Origin: Fidelibacterota bacterium
GTDB lineage: Bacteria; Pseudomonadota; Alphaproteobacteria; Rhodospirillales; Rhodospirillaceae
Assembly (NCBI GenBank): GCA_947476275.1
Contig: CANJPQ010000031.1
Span: forward strand, 1-47,511
Length of the DNA stretch: 47,511 nucleotides
Direction: 5' to 3'
Part shown: piece by piece, positions 17,690 through 26,115 of the stretch
Position numbering within the stretch: position 1 is the stretch's first letter
How the letters are laid out: each line of letters starts with the position of its first letter
Notes under the pieces: model-generated
Database searches by the model: none
What the model saw: only the letters and a program-made list of their open reading frames with translations
What the model was told of the DNA's origin: nothing
Made by a program: the position numbers and the translations under genes

Positions 17690-18451
17690 TCACTTCACCG
17701 TGAAAGCGAACTTCTTGTAAATCGCCTTCGCCGTGTCGCTCATCATGAACGCGCGGAAGTCCTGTGCGTCCTTGCCGTCGTGACCGGCAACGATGGCCAG
17801 CGGATAGCTGATCGGCGGATGACTGTCCGACGGGAACGTCCCCACGACGACGACCTTCTGCGACAACGCCGCATCGGTCGCGTAGACCGCACCCGCCGCC
17901 GCCTCGCCGCGTTCGACGAACGCAAGGGCCGCACGCACGTTCTCGCTACCGATCACGGACTTCTCCACCGACGCCCACACGCCGAATTTCTCTAGCGCGG
18001 CCTTAGCGTACTTGCCCGCAGGAACCGAGGCCGGATCGGCCAGCGACAATTTGCCGGTGCCGAGCGCCTTGGCGAGCGGGAAGCCCTTCTCAATCTTCAG
18101 GGTGATCGGCTTGGCGGCGGGGGCGATCAGCACCAGGGAATTGGCGAGCAGCGACACCCGCGACGACGGCACGATCAGACTGCGTTGGGCGAGATAGTCC
18201 ATCCACTCTTCATCGGCAGAGATGAACAACGCCGCCGGCGCGCCGTTCTCGATCTGCTTGGCGAGGGCCGAACTCGCCGCATAAGAGAATGTGGGCCTGG
18301 CCTTGCCGGTCGCCGCGTAGGCATCGCCAACCGCGTTGAGAGTTTCCGTCAGGCTGGCCGCCGCAAACACCACCATCGGATCAGCGGCGCGCGCGGGCGC
18401 ACACGCGATCGCGACCGTAAGAGCGAGCATTGCGCCAAAGAGCCGGTTCAT
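17690..18451 (-). CDS. modA: Molybdate ABC transporter substrate-binding protein
   Basis: A 253-residue periplasmic binding protein with signal peptide ending ARA. VFAAASLTETLNAVG, the FSYAASSALAKQIENGAPAD-like segment (here GAPAALFISADEEW) and SLADPASVPAGKYAKAAL are diagnostic of ModA, which binds molybdate or tungstate for ModBC. The ATG at 18451 is used; the longer frame to 18517 would run through the upstream operator. modB and modC are not downstream: the next gene is the SUMF1-fold protein. The permease and ATPase must be elsewhere or absent. Confidence 0.93.
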   Translation of the reverse strand: MNRLFGAMLALTVAIACAPARAADPMVVFAAASLTETLNAVGDAYAATGKARPTFSYAASSALAKQIENGAPAALFISADEEWMDYLAQRSLIVPSSRVSLLANSLVLIAPAAKPITLKIEKGFPLAKALGTGKLSLADPASVPAGKYAKAALEKFGVWASVEKSVIGSENVRAALAFVERGEAAAGAVYATDAALSQKVVVVGTFPSDSHPPISYPLAIVAGHDGKDAQDFRAFMMSDTAKAIYKKFAFTVK

Positions 18452-18482
18452 CGTGATTTCCCATTCTGCCGGTACGTCCGAC

Positions 18483-18506
18483 CGATATATCTGATGGGAT
18501 ATATCG
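18483..18506. promoter_or_regulatory. ModE-like palindromic operator upstream of modA
   Basis: CGATATAT, an 8-bp spacer CTGATGGG, then ATATATCG: a perfect 8+8 inverted repeat 32 bp upstream of the modA ATG. It resembles the known ModE target of paired TATATA-type half-sites with outer CG. Repression of modA by ModE-molybdate is the simplest reading. Confidence 0.7.
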
Positions 18507-18511
18507 TTGTC

Positions 18512-18525
18512 CAGCACGCGTGCTG
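18512..18525. promoter_or_regulatory. 14-bp perfect palindrome upstream of modA
   Basis: CAGCACGCGTGCTG is a perfect palindrome 5 bp beyond the ModE-like site. It may be a second regulator site or part of the promoter region; its binding protein is not known. Confidence 0.4.
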
Positions 18526-18629
18526 AGAAGGTCTACGCAGCATCGCGATGTGTAAGCCCCTCCCAGCGGACCGTCGCGCGGGCGCTCGAACACCTCACGG
18601 CGCGTGGGGTCGGCTAGAGCGCCAAGCCG

Positions 18630-19685
18630 CTAAATGTCGAGACGGTAAACCCGCTTCGCCGTGCCGCCGAACAGGGCCGCCTTCTCCGTCGGCGTGGCCT
18701 TGGCGGCAATGGTCTTGAATACGTTCCAAATGGTTCGGTAGCTGCACACCGGCGCGTCGGAGGGATAGTTGCTCTCGAACATGCACCGATCCACGCCGAA
18801 GGCGTCGATTGAGGTTTCGATATACGGCTTCCACAACGCCGCCAAATCCGCAGCGCCAGGTTTTGGGTCGCCCGCCGCCGCTGGCGGGCCGGGCAATCCG
18901 AAGCCGCCGAGCTTCACGTTCACGTTTGCGCATGTGGCGAGAAGGCGCATGTCGCGCGCCCAGGTCTTGAACACGTCCGCGCGGGGCCGCGGATTGAAGC
19001 CCATCATGAACGGCATAGACGCATGGTTGAGAACAATGGTCGTTTCGGGAAACCCACGCGCCAGATCGACCAGTTCGGGCAGCTGCGGATCGTACCCCGT
19101 GCCGTCATAGCTCAAACCGTGCGGGGCAAGCTGCGCGAAGCCTTGGCGGAAAATAGGATCCGCCAGGAGATGCGCCGGCTTCGGGTTCATCCCGCGCCCG
19201 GGCATCGGCACATCGGTGTGGGCGTAGTTGTAGCGAATGCCTTTGAAGCGCGCCCCGGCGATGCGCATGTGCATCTCCATGATTTCACCGGCACGCGCGC
19301 CGAGTTGCAGGTCCACGTTGCCGACGATACCCGCCACAGCCTTGATCGGACCATACGCGCCGCTCGCGCTCATGGCCGCCTGACCGGTGGCAAATTCGGT
19401 CTCGCCCAAGCTTCTCAATTCGGCCGGACCGTCGGCGCGGTACATCGACCCGGCTTCTATGAACACCGTGGCAATGATTTTGTGGCCGGTGTTGAGCTGC
19501 TCCAGCAAGTCGGGCAGCAGGAAGTGCGAAAACGCACTCGTTGCGCCCGGACGGTCCCACATGTGGTGATGCGGATCGATGATCGGCAGATCGGGCTCGA
19601 TAATCGGTTCCTCTGCCGCCAGCACAGAATTGGCGATAGCGCTGGCGCTGGCGGTCGTCAGAAACGCCCGCCGTCGCAACTGCAT
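18630..19685 (-). CDS. Amidohydrolase-2 family protein with Tat-type signal
   Basis: The 351-residue product starts with LRRRAFLTTASASAIA, a twin-arginine-like signal ending VLAAEE. The TIM-barrel hydrolase follows with the metal site DPHHHMWD, then TVFIEAGSMY, ARFKGIRYNY, VLNHASMPF and the late Asp region in CMFESNYPSD. This matches the amidohydrolase-2 group (lactonases, decarboxylases such as ACMSD). Its ATG overlaps the stop of the dihydroorotase-like gene (TGATG), so the two form an operon. A pathway acting on a cyclic amide or lactone is likely, but not identified. Confidence 0.88.
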   Translation of the reverse strand: MQLRRRAFLTTASASAIANSVLAAEEPIIEPDLPIIDPHHHMWDRPGATSAFSHFLLPDLLEQLNTGHKIIATVFIEAGSMYRADGPAELRSLGETEFATGQAAMSASGAYGPIKAVAGIVGNVDLQLGARAGEIMEMHMRIAGARFKGIRYNYAHTDVPMPGRGMNPKPAHLLADPIFRQGFAQLAPHGLSYDGTGYDPQLPELVDLARGFPETTIVLNHASMPFMMGFNPRPRADVFKTWARDMRLLATCANVNVKLGGFGLPGPPAAAGDPKPGAADLAALWKPYIETSIDAFGVDRCMFESNYPSDAPVCSYRTIWNVFKTIAAKATPTEKAALFGGTAKRVYRLDI

Positions 19686-21016
19686 CACAGCGTCTCCAGG
19701 AACCGCACAGGCTGGCCCTGGGGTGGACCATTGAGTTCGCCGTCGCGCATCACGATACGGCCGCGGATGATAGTGGCCATGGGCCAGCCGGTGACAGCCA
19801 TGCCGTCGAAGGCGGTCCAGGCGGCGCGGCTGGCGATCCAGTCGTTGGTGATGGTCTTCTTGGCCTTGAGGTCGACTACGGTGAAATCGCCGTCGTAGCC
19901 GACTGCGACACGCCCCTTCCCCACGGCGCCGAAGATGCGCGCAGGCCCTGCGCACAGCAGATCGACCACGCGTTCCAGCGTGAGCTTGCCGTTCGCCATG
20001 TGATTGAGCATCAGCGGCACGGTGGTCTGCACGCCCGTCAGTCCCGACGGACTACGCGGATAGGGCCGCGCCTTTTCTTCCTTCGTGTGGGGCGCGTGGT
20101 CGGAGCCGATACAGTCGACGATGCCTGCAGCAATGCCGGCCCACAGCGCATCCTGGTGACGCTGCTCGCGGATGGGCGGGTTCATCTGCGCGAACGTGCC
20201 GAGGCGCTGGTAGCACTCGGGCGCGGCCAGCGTGAGGTGCTGCGGCAGCACCTCCACCGTGGCGATGTCCTTGTTGCGGCCGAGGATCGCGATCTCTTCC
20301 GCCGTGGTAACGTGCAGCACATGGACGCGCCGGCGCGCGGCACGGGCGAGCTTGAGCAGCCGCGTGGTCGAGCGCACGGCGGTTTCGACGTCGCGCCATT
20401 CCGAATGCATCGATGGATCGGCGCCGTCCTTCACCAGCGCGGCGCGCTCCGTCAGGCGCATGTCGTCTTCGCTGTGGACAGTCACGCGACGATGGCCGTG
20501 TTTCAGCACGCGCGCCACGTTCTCGTCGTCCGCCACCAACAGCGAGCCGGTGGAGGAACCCATGAACATCTTGATGCCGCAGCAGCCGGGAACGCGCTCC
20601 AGGGTGCCGAGCTCTTCGGCATTCTCCGGCGAGGCGCCGACATAGAACGCAAAGTCGGTCCAGGCGCGACCGGTGGCGCGGGTGACCTTGTCCGCAAGCC
20701 TCTCCGCCGTGGTGGTCGGCGGATCGGTGTTGGGCATTTCGAACACGGCGGTGACACCGCCCAGCACCGCGCCGCGGGTGCCGCTTTCCAGATCCTCTTT
20801 GTGGATCGGGCCCGGCTCGCGAAAATGCACCTGCTCGTCGATCACGCCCGGCAGCACGGTCAGACCCTTGGCGTCATAGGTCTCCGCGGCTTTAGCGCCG
20901 CGCAAATTCCCGAGCGCTGTGGTGACGCCATGGCGCACGCCGATATCGGTGTTCACGAGGCCGCCCGGCGTAAACACCGCGCCGTTGGTGATCACGAGGT
21001 CGAATGTGTCGGTCAT
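19685..21016 (-). CDS. Dihydroorotase-like cyclic amidohydrolase
   Basis: At 443 residues this is the right length for type I dihydroorotase/allantoinase enzymes. Conserved segments include LPGVID, HFREPG, EMPNTDPPTTT, the metal-bridging Lys region GIKMFMGSSTGS, VHSEDD, HVLHVTTAEE and GSDHAPHT. The metal motif usually written HxH is Gln62-Val-His64 here, so one metal ligand is replaced; a dihydroorotase-annotated subgroup with QVHFREPG is known to me from alphaproteobacteria. It may not be the pyrimidine enzyme, and no other pyr genes are close. It lies directly upstream of the Tat-exported amidohydrolase. Confidence 0.88.
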   Translation of the reverse strand: MTDTFDLVITNGAVFTPGGLVNTDIGVRHGVTTALGNLRGAKAAETYDAKGLTVLPGVIDEQVHFREPGPIHKEDLESGTRGAVLGGVTAVFEMPNTDPPTTTAERLADKVTRATGRAWTDFAFYVGASPENAEELGTLERVPGCCGIKMFMGSSTGSLLVADDENVARVLKHGHRRVTVHSEDDMRLTERAALVKDGADPSMHSEWRDVETAVRSTTRLLKLARAARRRVHVLHVTTAEEIAILGRNKDIATVEVLPQHLTLAAPECYQRLGTFAQMNPPIREQRHQDALWAGIAAGIVDCIGSDHAPHTKEEKARPYPRSPSGLTGVQTTVPLMLNHMANGKLTLERVVDLLCAGPARIFGAVGKGRVAVGYDGDFTVVDLKAKKTITNDWIASRAAWTAFDGMAVTGWPMATIIRGRIVMRDGELNGPPQGQPVRFLETL

Positions 21017-21031
21017 GAACGCACCTGTCCG

Positions 21032-22795
21032 CTATTGCAGGGCGGCGAAAACGTCGCCGGCGCTGCGTCGTCCCAGGATATGGCGCTGGTGCCACAATGC
21101 ATAGAACAAGAGCATCCACAGCGCGTTGCCATGCTTCGCTTCGGAGGCCCGGAACAGGACCTCCACCGCCTCCGGCCGGCAGACTTCGGCGATGCCCGCT
21201 TGGCGCGCCACCAAAGGGGCGAGACGCGGCCCTTGGGCGGCGATCCAGGCCCCGACCGGCACGGTGAAGCCCTTCTTCGGCGCAAGGGCCGCCGCGGCTG
21301 GGCAATGACGGCCGAGCCATTGCCGCAGAATCCATTTCCCGCGATTGCCCTGGATCTTCAGCCCGCGCGGCAAAGCGAACGCCGCCGCCGCCATGACCGG
21401 ATCGAGGAAGGGCACGCGCCCCTCCAAACCGTGGGCCATCAGGCAACGGTCGAGCTTGGCGAGCAGATCGTTGGGCAGCCAGGCCGCACAGTCGGCGGCT
21501 TGCAGCGCTTGCAACCCCGAAAAGCCCGCGCGCGCGACCTGCGTTTCGATTGCATCGATGCCCATGCGCCAGGCGCCCGGGGACACGCGCAGCACATCGA
21601 TCTCCGCCAACTTGTGGGACCGCCACGGCCGCTTGCCGAACGGCCATGGCCGCAGCGCCGTCCGATAGCGCCCATAGCCCGCGAGCAATTCATCCCCGCC
21701 CTCGCCGGTCAGCACCACCTTCACGTCACGCGCCGCCTGACGCGCAAGCAGGTATGTCGGCACGATGGCGTAATCCGCCGCCGGATCGTCCATGGCGGCG
21801 GCGATGGCCGGAAGATGCCGCCAGAAATCCGCCGCGGTCACCTCTACTTCGACATGCACTGCGCCGGCGGCGGCGGCGACCGCGCGCGCCGCCTCGCGTT
21901 CGTCGGCGACGTCCGTACCCGGGAACGCCGCGGTGAACGCCAGCACGGGGGCCGCGTTGATGCGCGCCATCATGGTCAGCACGGCTGCGGAATCGATGCC
22001 GCCGGACAGGAACATGCCGAAGGGGACATCGGTGCGTTGATGGGCCTCGACGGTGTCGTGCCACGCCGTATCGAACGCGGTTTCCGCCGCGGTGATTTCC
22101 ACAGGCCGTTCGCCGGCCGTTAAAGCGGGCAATATCCGGCGATGTGCGATGCGTCCGCGTTCGATCACGATCGCCTCGCCAGGCAGAACGCGGAATATCC
22201 CGGTGAACGCGGTCTCCGCCCCGGTGGTAAATTGCAGCGCGAGCAATTCGTCGCGCGCGGTTGCGTTCACCGCCGGCGCCACAACCCCCGCCGCGATCAG
22301 CGCCTGCGGTTCCGATGCGAAGGCGATCCCGTGCTCCGCTTCTGCGTAGTAGAGCGGCTTTATGCCGAACGGATCGCGCGCCAGCACGACGCGGTCCGCG
22401 GCAGGATCGTGCAATGCCAGCGCGTACATGCCGCGCAGCCGCGCCAGAAACCCCAGACAGTCCTGCGCGGACGTGCCGCGCTCGTACAGATGCAACGGCG
22501 TTTCGCTGTCGGACCCGGTGACAAAGGCCGCGTTGGGCATGGCCCGACGCAGCGCCGGATCATTATAGATCTCGCCATTCACGATGATGGCGACATCGTC
22601 GGCTGCGACCAGCGGCTGCGCGCCCCCCGCCACATCGATGATCGACAGACGCGTATGCACGAGGGCGCAGCCGCCGTGGACGCGCATGCGATGTCCGTCG
22701 GGCCCACGATGCGCGAGCGCCGCTTGGAGCTTGTCGAGAACGGCCGGCGCAGGGGCGCTTCCGTCGCGGATGATGAGACCGGCAATTCCGCACAT
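21032..22795 (-). CDS. asnB: Asparagine synthase (glutamine-hydrolysing) family
   Basis: A 587-residue protein starting MCGIAGL. The Cys after the initiator Met is the glutaminase nucleophile, which fixes the start at 22795. The N-terminal glutamine-amidotransferase domain (about 1-200, RGPDGHRM, LHTRLSIID-like) is followed by the ATP-pyrophosphatase domain with loop SGGIDSAAV and LTGEGGDELLAGYGRY. AsnB makes asparagine from aspartate, but relatives in glycan clusters amidate sugars. It is followed by a glycosyltransferase run on the same strand upstream, so a surface-polysaccharide role is as likely as plain asparagine synthesis. Confidence 0.9.
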   Translation of the reverse strand: MCGIAGLIIRDGSAPAPAVLDKLQAALAHRGPDGHRMRVHGGCALVHTRLSIIDVAGGAQPLVAADDVAIIVNGEIYNDPALRRAMPNAAFVTGSDSETPLHLYERGTSAQDCLGFLARLRGMYALALHDPAADRVVLARDPFGIKPLYYAEAEHGIAFASEPQALIAAGVVAPAVNATARDELLALQFTTGAETAFTGIFRVLPGEAIVIERGRIAHRRILPALTAGERPVEITAAETAFDTAWHDTVEAHQRTDVPFGMFLSGGIDSAAVLTMMARINAAPVLAFTAAFPGTDVADEREAARAVAAAAGAVHVEVEVTAADFWRHLPAIAAAMDDPAADYAIVPTYLLARQAARDVKVVLTGEGGDELLAGYGRYRTALRPWPFGKRPWRSHKLAEIDVLRVSPGAWRMGIDAIETQVARAGFSGLQALQAADCAAWLPNDLLAKLDRCLMAHGLEGRVPFLDPVMAAAAFALPRGLKIQGNRGKWILRQWLGRHCPAAAALAPKKGFTVPVGAWIAAQGPRLAPLVARQAGIAEVCRPEAVEVLFRASEAKHGNALWMLLFYALWHQRHILGRRSAGDVFAALQ

Positions 22796-22817
22796 GCCGG
22801 CAGTATAGCGGCTTAGC

Positions 22818-23930
22818 TTATGGTGTCGCGCCGGCTGGGGTGCCCGATGGGGCGCCAGATGGGGTGGCTGACTCGACGGGCGGCTTAGCAACGAGTTTGT
22901 CGAGCAGTTCGACGTACCGGGGCATGATTTTGCCCATCACCCAGCTGTCGGCGAACGCCTGGGCGCCGGCTTGGCCGAGTTTCTGGGACGTCGCCGCATC
23001 CCGGGACAGCATCTTGATCGCCTCGGCGAGATTGATCGAATCGCCCACCGGCACCAGCAGCCCGTTCTCGCGCTGGCGGATTAGTAGGCCCGGCCCGAGG
23101 CTATCGGCGGCGATCACCGGCACGCCGGCGCTCCAGCCTTCCATCACCATGTCGCCGGTGTCGTCCTGGATGCCCGGCGAAACCATCATGTCCGACACGG
23201 CGAGGAACGGCTTGAGATCGTCCTGCCAGCCGAGGAAGCGTACCCGCGGTTTGATGCCGAGTTCATGCGCCAGCGCTTCAAGTGCGGCGCGCGCAGGTCC
23301 TTCGCCGGCGATCCACAGATAGAACCCCGACAGGCGCGCAATCGCGCGGATCAAGACATCGACGCCACAGTCGGCATCGAGTTCGGCGGCGCAGAATACA
23401 AGTTGAGTCGTGGTCGACGTGAAGTAGGTCTTGCGTTCCACCGCCTTCTGCGCGGTGCGGCCCGCGGCCGCCGCCGCTTCCGGGCCGATCAAGGACGGCA
23501 CGACATGTACGCGGCCGTTCGACCAACCCGCAGCGGTCGCCTTGTCGGCGCGCGCTTGCGAGGCGGCGACGAGATGATCGCACCCGGACATCAGACTGGC
23601 GTCGAACGCGCGGTCCATGCGGCCGAGGTGGACGTGTTCGCCCGGCTCGGTCATGGCGCCCATCTTGGCGGACCAGGACAACACCACGTTCGGCGCGAAC
23701 TTGCGGATCTCGCCGTTGATCGTGCGACGATCCATGAAGGCAAAGCGGCCGGGGAATTGAATTTCGCGCGTGGTCACGCCGATTGCACGCAGCCGTTCGG
23801 CGCGCGCATCATCGGTGGTCAGCAGGACATGCTGCGTGACGCCTTGCGCCTGCAAGCCGCCAAGCAAGCGCTCGAACTGCTGTTCGGCGGCACCGGCCTT
23901 GGTGCCATTTAAGAGATGGACGATCTTCAC
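22818..23930 (-). CDS. Glycosyltransferase, GT4-like
   Basis: A 370-residue GT-B enzyme. MKIVHLLNG starts the N-terminal Rossmann domain. The donor-binding half has WIAGEGPARAALE, VRFLGWQDDLKPFLAVSD and the E-x7-E-like MEGWSAGVPVIAADS. It would transfer a sugar from a nucleotide donor to a lipid-linked or lipopolysaccharide acceptor at the cytoplasmic face. GTG 23930 is chosen: AGGGG lies 8 nt upstream and it gives the usual KIVHLL N terminus; an earlier GTG at 23969 lies inside a GC-rich inverted repeat. The C-terminal 20 residues are a low-complexity Pro/Ala/Thr tail. Confidence 0.88.
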   Translation of the reverse strand: MKIVHLLNGTKAGAAEQQFERLLGGLQAQGVTQHVLLTTDDARAERLRAIGVTTREIQFPGRFAFMDRRTINGEIRKFAPNVVLSWSAKMGAMTEPGEHVHLGRMDRAFDASLMSGCDHLVAASQARADKATAAGWSNGRVHVVPSLIGPEAAAAAGRTAQKAVERKTYFTSTTTQLVFCAAELDADCGVDVLIRAIARLSGFYLWIAGEGPARAALEALAHELGIKPRVRFLGWQDDLKPFLAVSDMMVSPGIQDDTGDMVMEGWSAGVPVIAADSLGPGLLIRQRENGLLVPVGDSINLAEAIKMLSRDAATSQKLGQAGAQAFADSWVMGKIMPRYVELLDKLVAKPPVESATPSGAPSGTPAGATP

Positions 23931-23980
23931 AGCTTTAACCCCTACGCGGCCTTTAATTAGCGCGCGCACGGTACGCGCGC

Positions 23981-24889
23981 CTAGCCCCTTTGTCGCTCAA
24001 ACCCCCGTGCCAGAAGGCTTTTGAAGGCCTCCGCCACAGCCTCCGGCGCCAGAGCCGCGAGATCGCCCCCCGGCGCCCTTACGGCCATGCCGCCCCACGG
24101 GGCGTAGCGTTCGGCATCGGTCGCCCCGAACAGGGACAAGGCCGGCAATCCCGCCGCCGATGCCAAATGTGACAGCCCGGAGTCGTTGCCCACGAAGGCT
24201 CGGCACCGGGCCAGGCTTGCATGGACGGTCAACAGGTCCGGCTCTGCCACAAGCTTGATCCGCCGCTCCGCGGGAACCGCTGCAAGCACCTGCTCTGCGC
24301 TGGCTTCGTCGCCAGGTCCGCCGAACGCGGCAACGCGCCACCCCTCGCAAGGTCCGCCGGACCCGAGCAGAAGACGCATGAGAGCGGCAAAGCGTTGCGG
24401 CGGCCACGTCTTTTCCGGCAACGACGCCACCGGCGCAAGCGCCAATACGGGCGCGCCGTCCGGCACGATGCGCGCGGCGAGGTCGCGGTGACGCGCATCG
24501 ACATACACGTGCGGGTCGAGAGGCCCCGCATGACCGATCACAGATGGCAAACTCACGACCCGCGGTCGCTGGTCCATCCGTCCGACGACACGCCTTACGC
24601 GCGCCTTCAGGAAGAACCCCAGGAACGAGTTGCGGATATCGATCACTGTGTCCCAGGTCGTGCCGCGGACGTCGCGCCACAGATCGAACCAGTGCAGATC
24701 AAATCTGCGCTTTCGAAACGGGATGACGCGATCGAGCCGCGGCACCGCGGCGAACAAGGGCGCCGCGAGTGGTCCGCAGACGATGGTGAAGGTGGCGTCG
24801 GGATTCTGGTCGACCAGCGCCTTCAGGACGCCGGTGGAGATGACCGCATCGCCGATGCGGGTCGAGGTGATGAAGAGTATCCGCCTCAC
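23981..24889 (-). CDS. Glycosyltransferase family 9 (heptosyltransferase-like)
   Basis: A 302-residue protein with the GT9 N terminus ILFITSTRIGDAVISTGVL and C-terminal signature CRAFVGNDSGLSHLASAAGLPALSLFG. GT9 enzymes add ADP-heptose or related sugars to the inner lipopolysaccharide core (WaaC, WaaF). The start is GTG at 24889, overlapping the stop of the upstream glycosyltransferase as GTGA. The neighbours support LPS core or capsule assembly. Which sugar is moved cannot be told. Confidence 0.92.
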   Translation of the reverse strand: MRRILFITSTRIGDAVISTGVLKALVDQNPDATFTIVCGPLAAPLFAAVPRLDRVIPFRKRRFDLHWFDLWRDVRGTTWDTVIDIRNSFLGFFLKARVRRVVGRMDQRPRVVSLPSVIGHAGPLDPHVYVDARHRDLAARIVPDGAPVLALAPVASLPEKTWPPQRFAALMRLLLGSGGPCEGWRVAAFGGPGDEASAEQVLAAVPAERRIKLVAEPDLLTVHASLARCRAFVGNDSGLSHLASAAGLPALSLFGATDAERYAPWGGMAVRAPGGDLAALAPEAVAEAFKSLLARGFERQRG

Positions 24890-25983
24890 CCGCCCAGCTC
24901 AGCAACGATCGCTTCGACTTCCATCGCCGCGATCTCCCACGTCCGGCGGTTGGCAAGATCGCCCGCGGCCTCGCTCATGGATTTATGGACGGCATCGTTG
25001 CGCAGCAGTTGCAGCGCGACATTCGCCACCGCCGCGGCATCGGGCACGATAAAGCCGGTCTGCCCGTTGATGATGCGCTCCTCCAGGCCGCCGATGCTGC
25101 GCCCCACTGCGGGCGTTCCGGCGGCTTGTGATTCCGTCAGCGTCCAGCAGGCATAATCCTGCGCGTGGCCGGGATAGAAGTGGATACGGCTCTGGCGATA
25201 GACCTCCGCCATGCCGCGATCGCCGCGCGGGTCGATCACCACCACGTTTGCGCTGCTCGCAAGCCGCACGCGTTCGAGCACCGGCTTGACCGGGTCCGGC
25301 ACCTCTTCGCCGCGCATGCCCTTGGCGAGCACCGTGGAATAGATCGCCAGACGCGCTTCGTTCATCTGCGGGTAGATCAGCTGACGCCAGATCTCGGTGA
25401 TCCACACCAAACCGTGCAGCGGGTGTGTCGTCACCACCGCGTGTGGCGGCACGGGCCCGGGTTCGCTGACCGGCGTCTCGTGAAGCGTCTCACCGCCGTA
25501 CTCCGGGTACGGATCGACCGCGGCCGGCGCTTCGTAATATGTCGCGCGGACCGCAGGCGGAACGATCCGGGATTTTAGCGCACCCGTGTAGGCGGCGGCT
25601 TGCGCCCGGCTCACGAACAGCAGGGTGGGCGAGAACGATTCCCACAACGGATTGTTGGCCGCGGCGGTCAGGTAGTCCGGCTGCGCGACAACCCACAGCA
25701 AGCGATGGCGCGCCTTGCGCACCGCGCCGAGCAGGCCCGGCTGCCGGAAGGCGATGACCACATCGGCCTCCATGGGCCGGTTCTGCAGCTCATCGAGCGG
25801 CTTGTACTGCACGCCGTCGGCCGTCACCGGGTAAGGCGTCTTATTGAGCACCGTGACGGTGTGGTCCCGGCGCGCCAAGCCTTCGGCAAGGCTCGCAAAG
25901 GCCTTTTCGGCCCCGCCAAGGGGCCTGCGGGCGGAGGTGTACCCGTCAAAAGGAACAGAATCGTCGATCAGAATGTAGTGCAT
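24886..25983 (-). CDS. Glycosyltransferase, GT4-like
   Basis: A 365-residue GT-B protein beginning MHYILIDDSVPFDGY, with the Gly-rich acceptor-side loop RRPLGGAEKAFASLAEGLA and a donor side containing IDPRGDRGMAEVYRQSRIHFYPGH and ESQAAGTPAVGRSIGG. It is the first gene of a run through the GT9 gene at 23981, the GT4 gene at 22818 and asnB, with a 4-bp overlap to the GT9 gene. Divergent from ygfZ. Acceptor and donor unknown. Confidence 0.87.
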   Translation of the reverse strand: MHYILIDDSVPFDGYTSARRPLGGAEKAFASLAEGLARRDHTVTVLNKTPYPVTADGVQYKPLDELQNRPMEADVVIAFRQPGLLGAVRKARHRLLWVVAQPDYLTAAANNPLWESFSPTLLFVSRAQAAAYTGALKSRIVPPAVRATYYEAPAAVDPYPEYGGETLHETPVSEPGPVPPHAVVTTHPLHGLVWITEIWRQLIYPQMNEARLAIYSTVLAKGMRGEEVPDPVKPVLERVRLASSANVVVIDPRGDRGMAEVYRQSRIHFYPGHAQDYACWTLTESQAAGTPAVGRSIGGLEERIINGQTGFIVPDAAAVANVALQLLRNDAVHKSMSEAAGDLANRRTWEIAAMEVEAIVAELGG

Positions 25984-26115
25984 GGCACGGTTATAGCGGG
26001 GGTCGGGGACCCGTCAAACGCATTGCGCGTTGAAATCTCATGCCCCGACTTGAGCCAGGACCACGCGATGTATCATAAACGCCTTTTCCTGCGCGAATTG
26101 CATGGTGGCTCCCCA

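Noticed and set aside
20000-22123. 707-codon plus-strand frame
   Set aside because: Antisense shadow of the dihydroorotase-like and asnB genes; no start signal or domain.
23960-23980. GC-rich inverted repeat (GCGCGCG/CGCGCGC) between glycosyltransferase genes as a terminator
   Set aside because: No T run on either strand and it lies within a same-strand gene run; chance in GC-rich sequence is likely.
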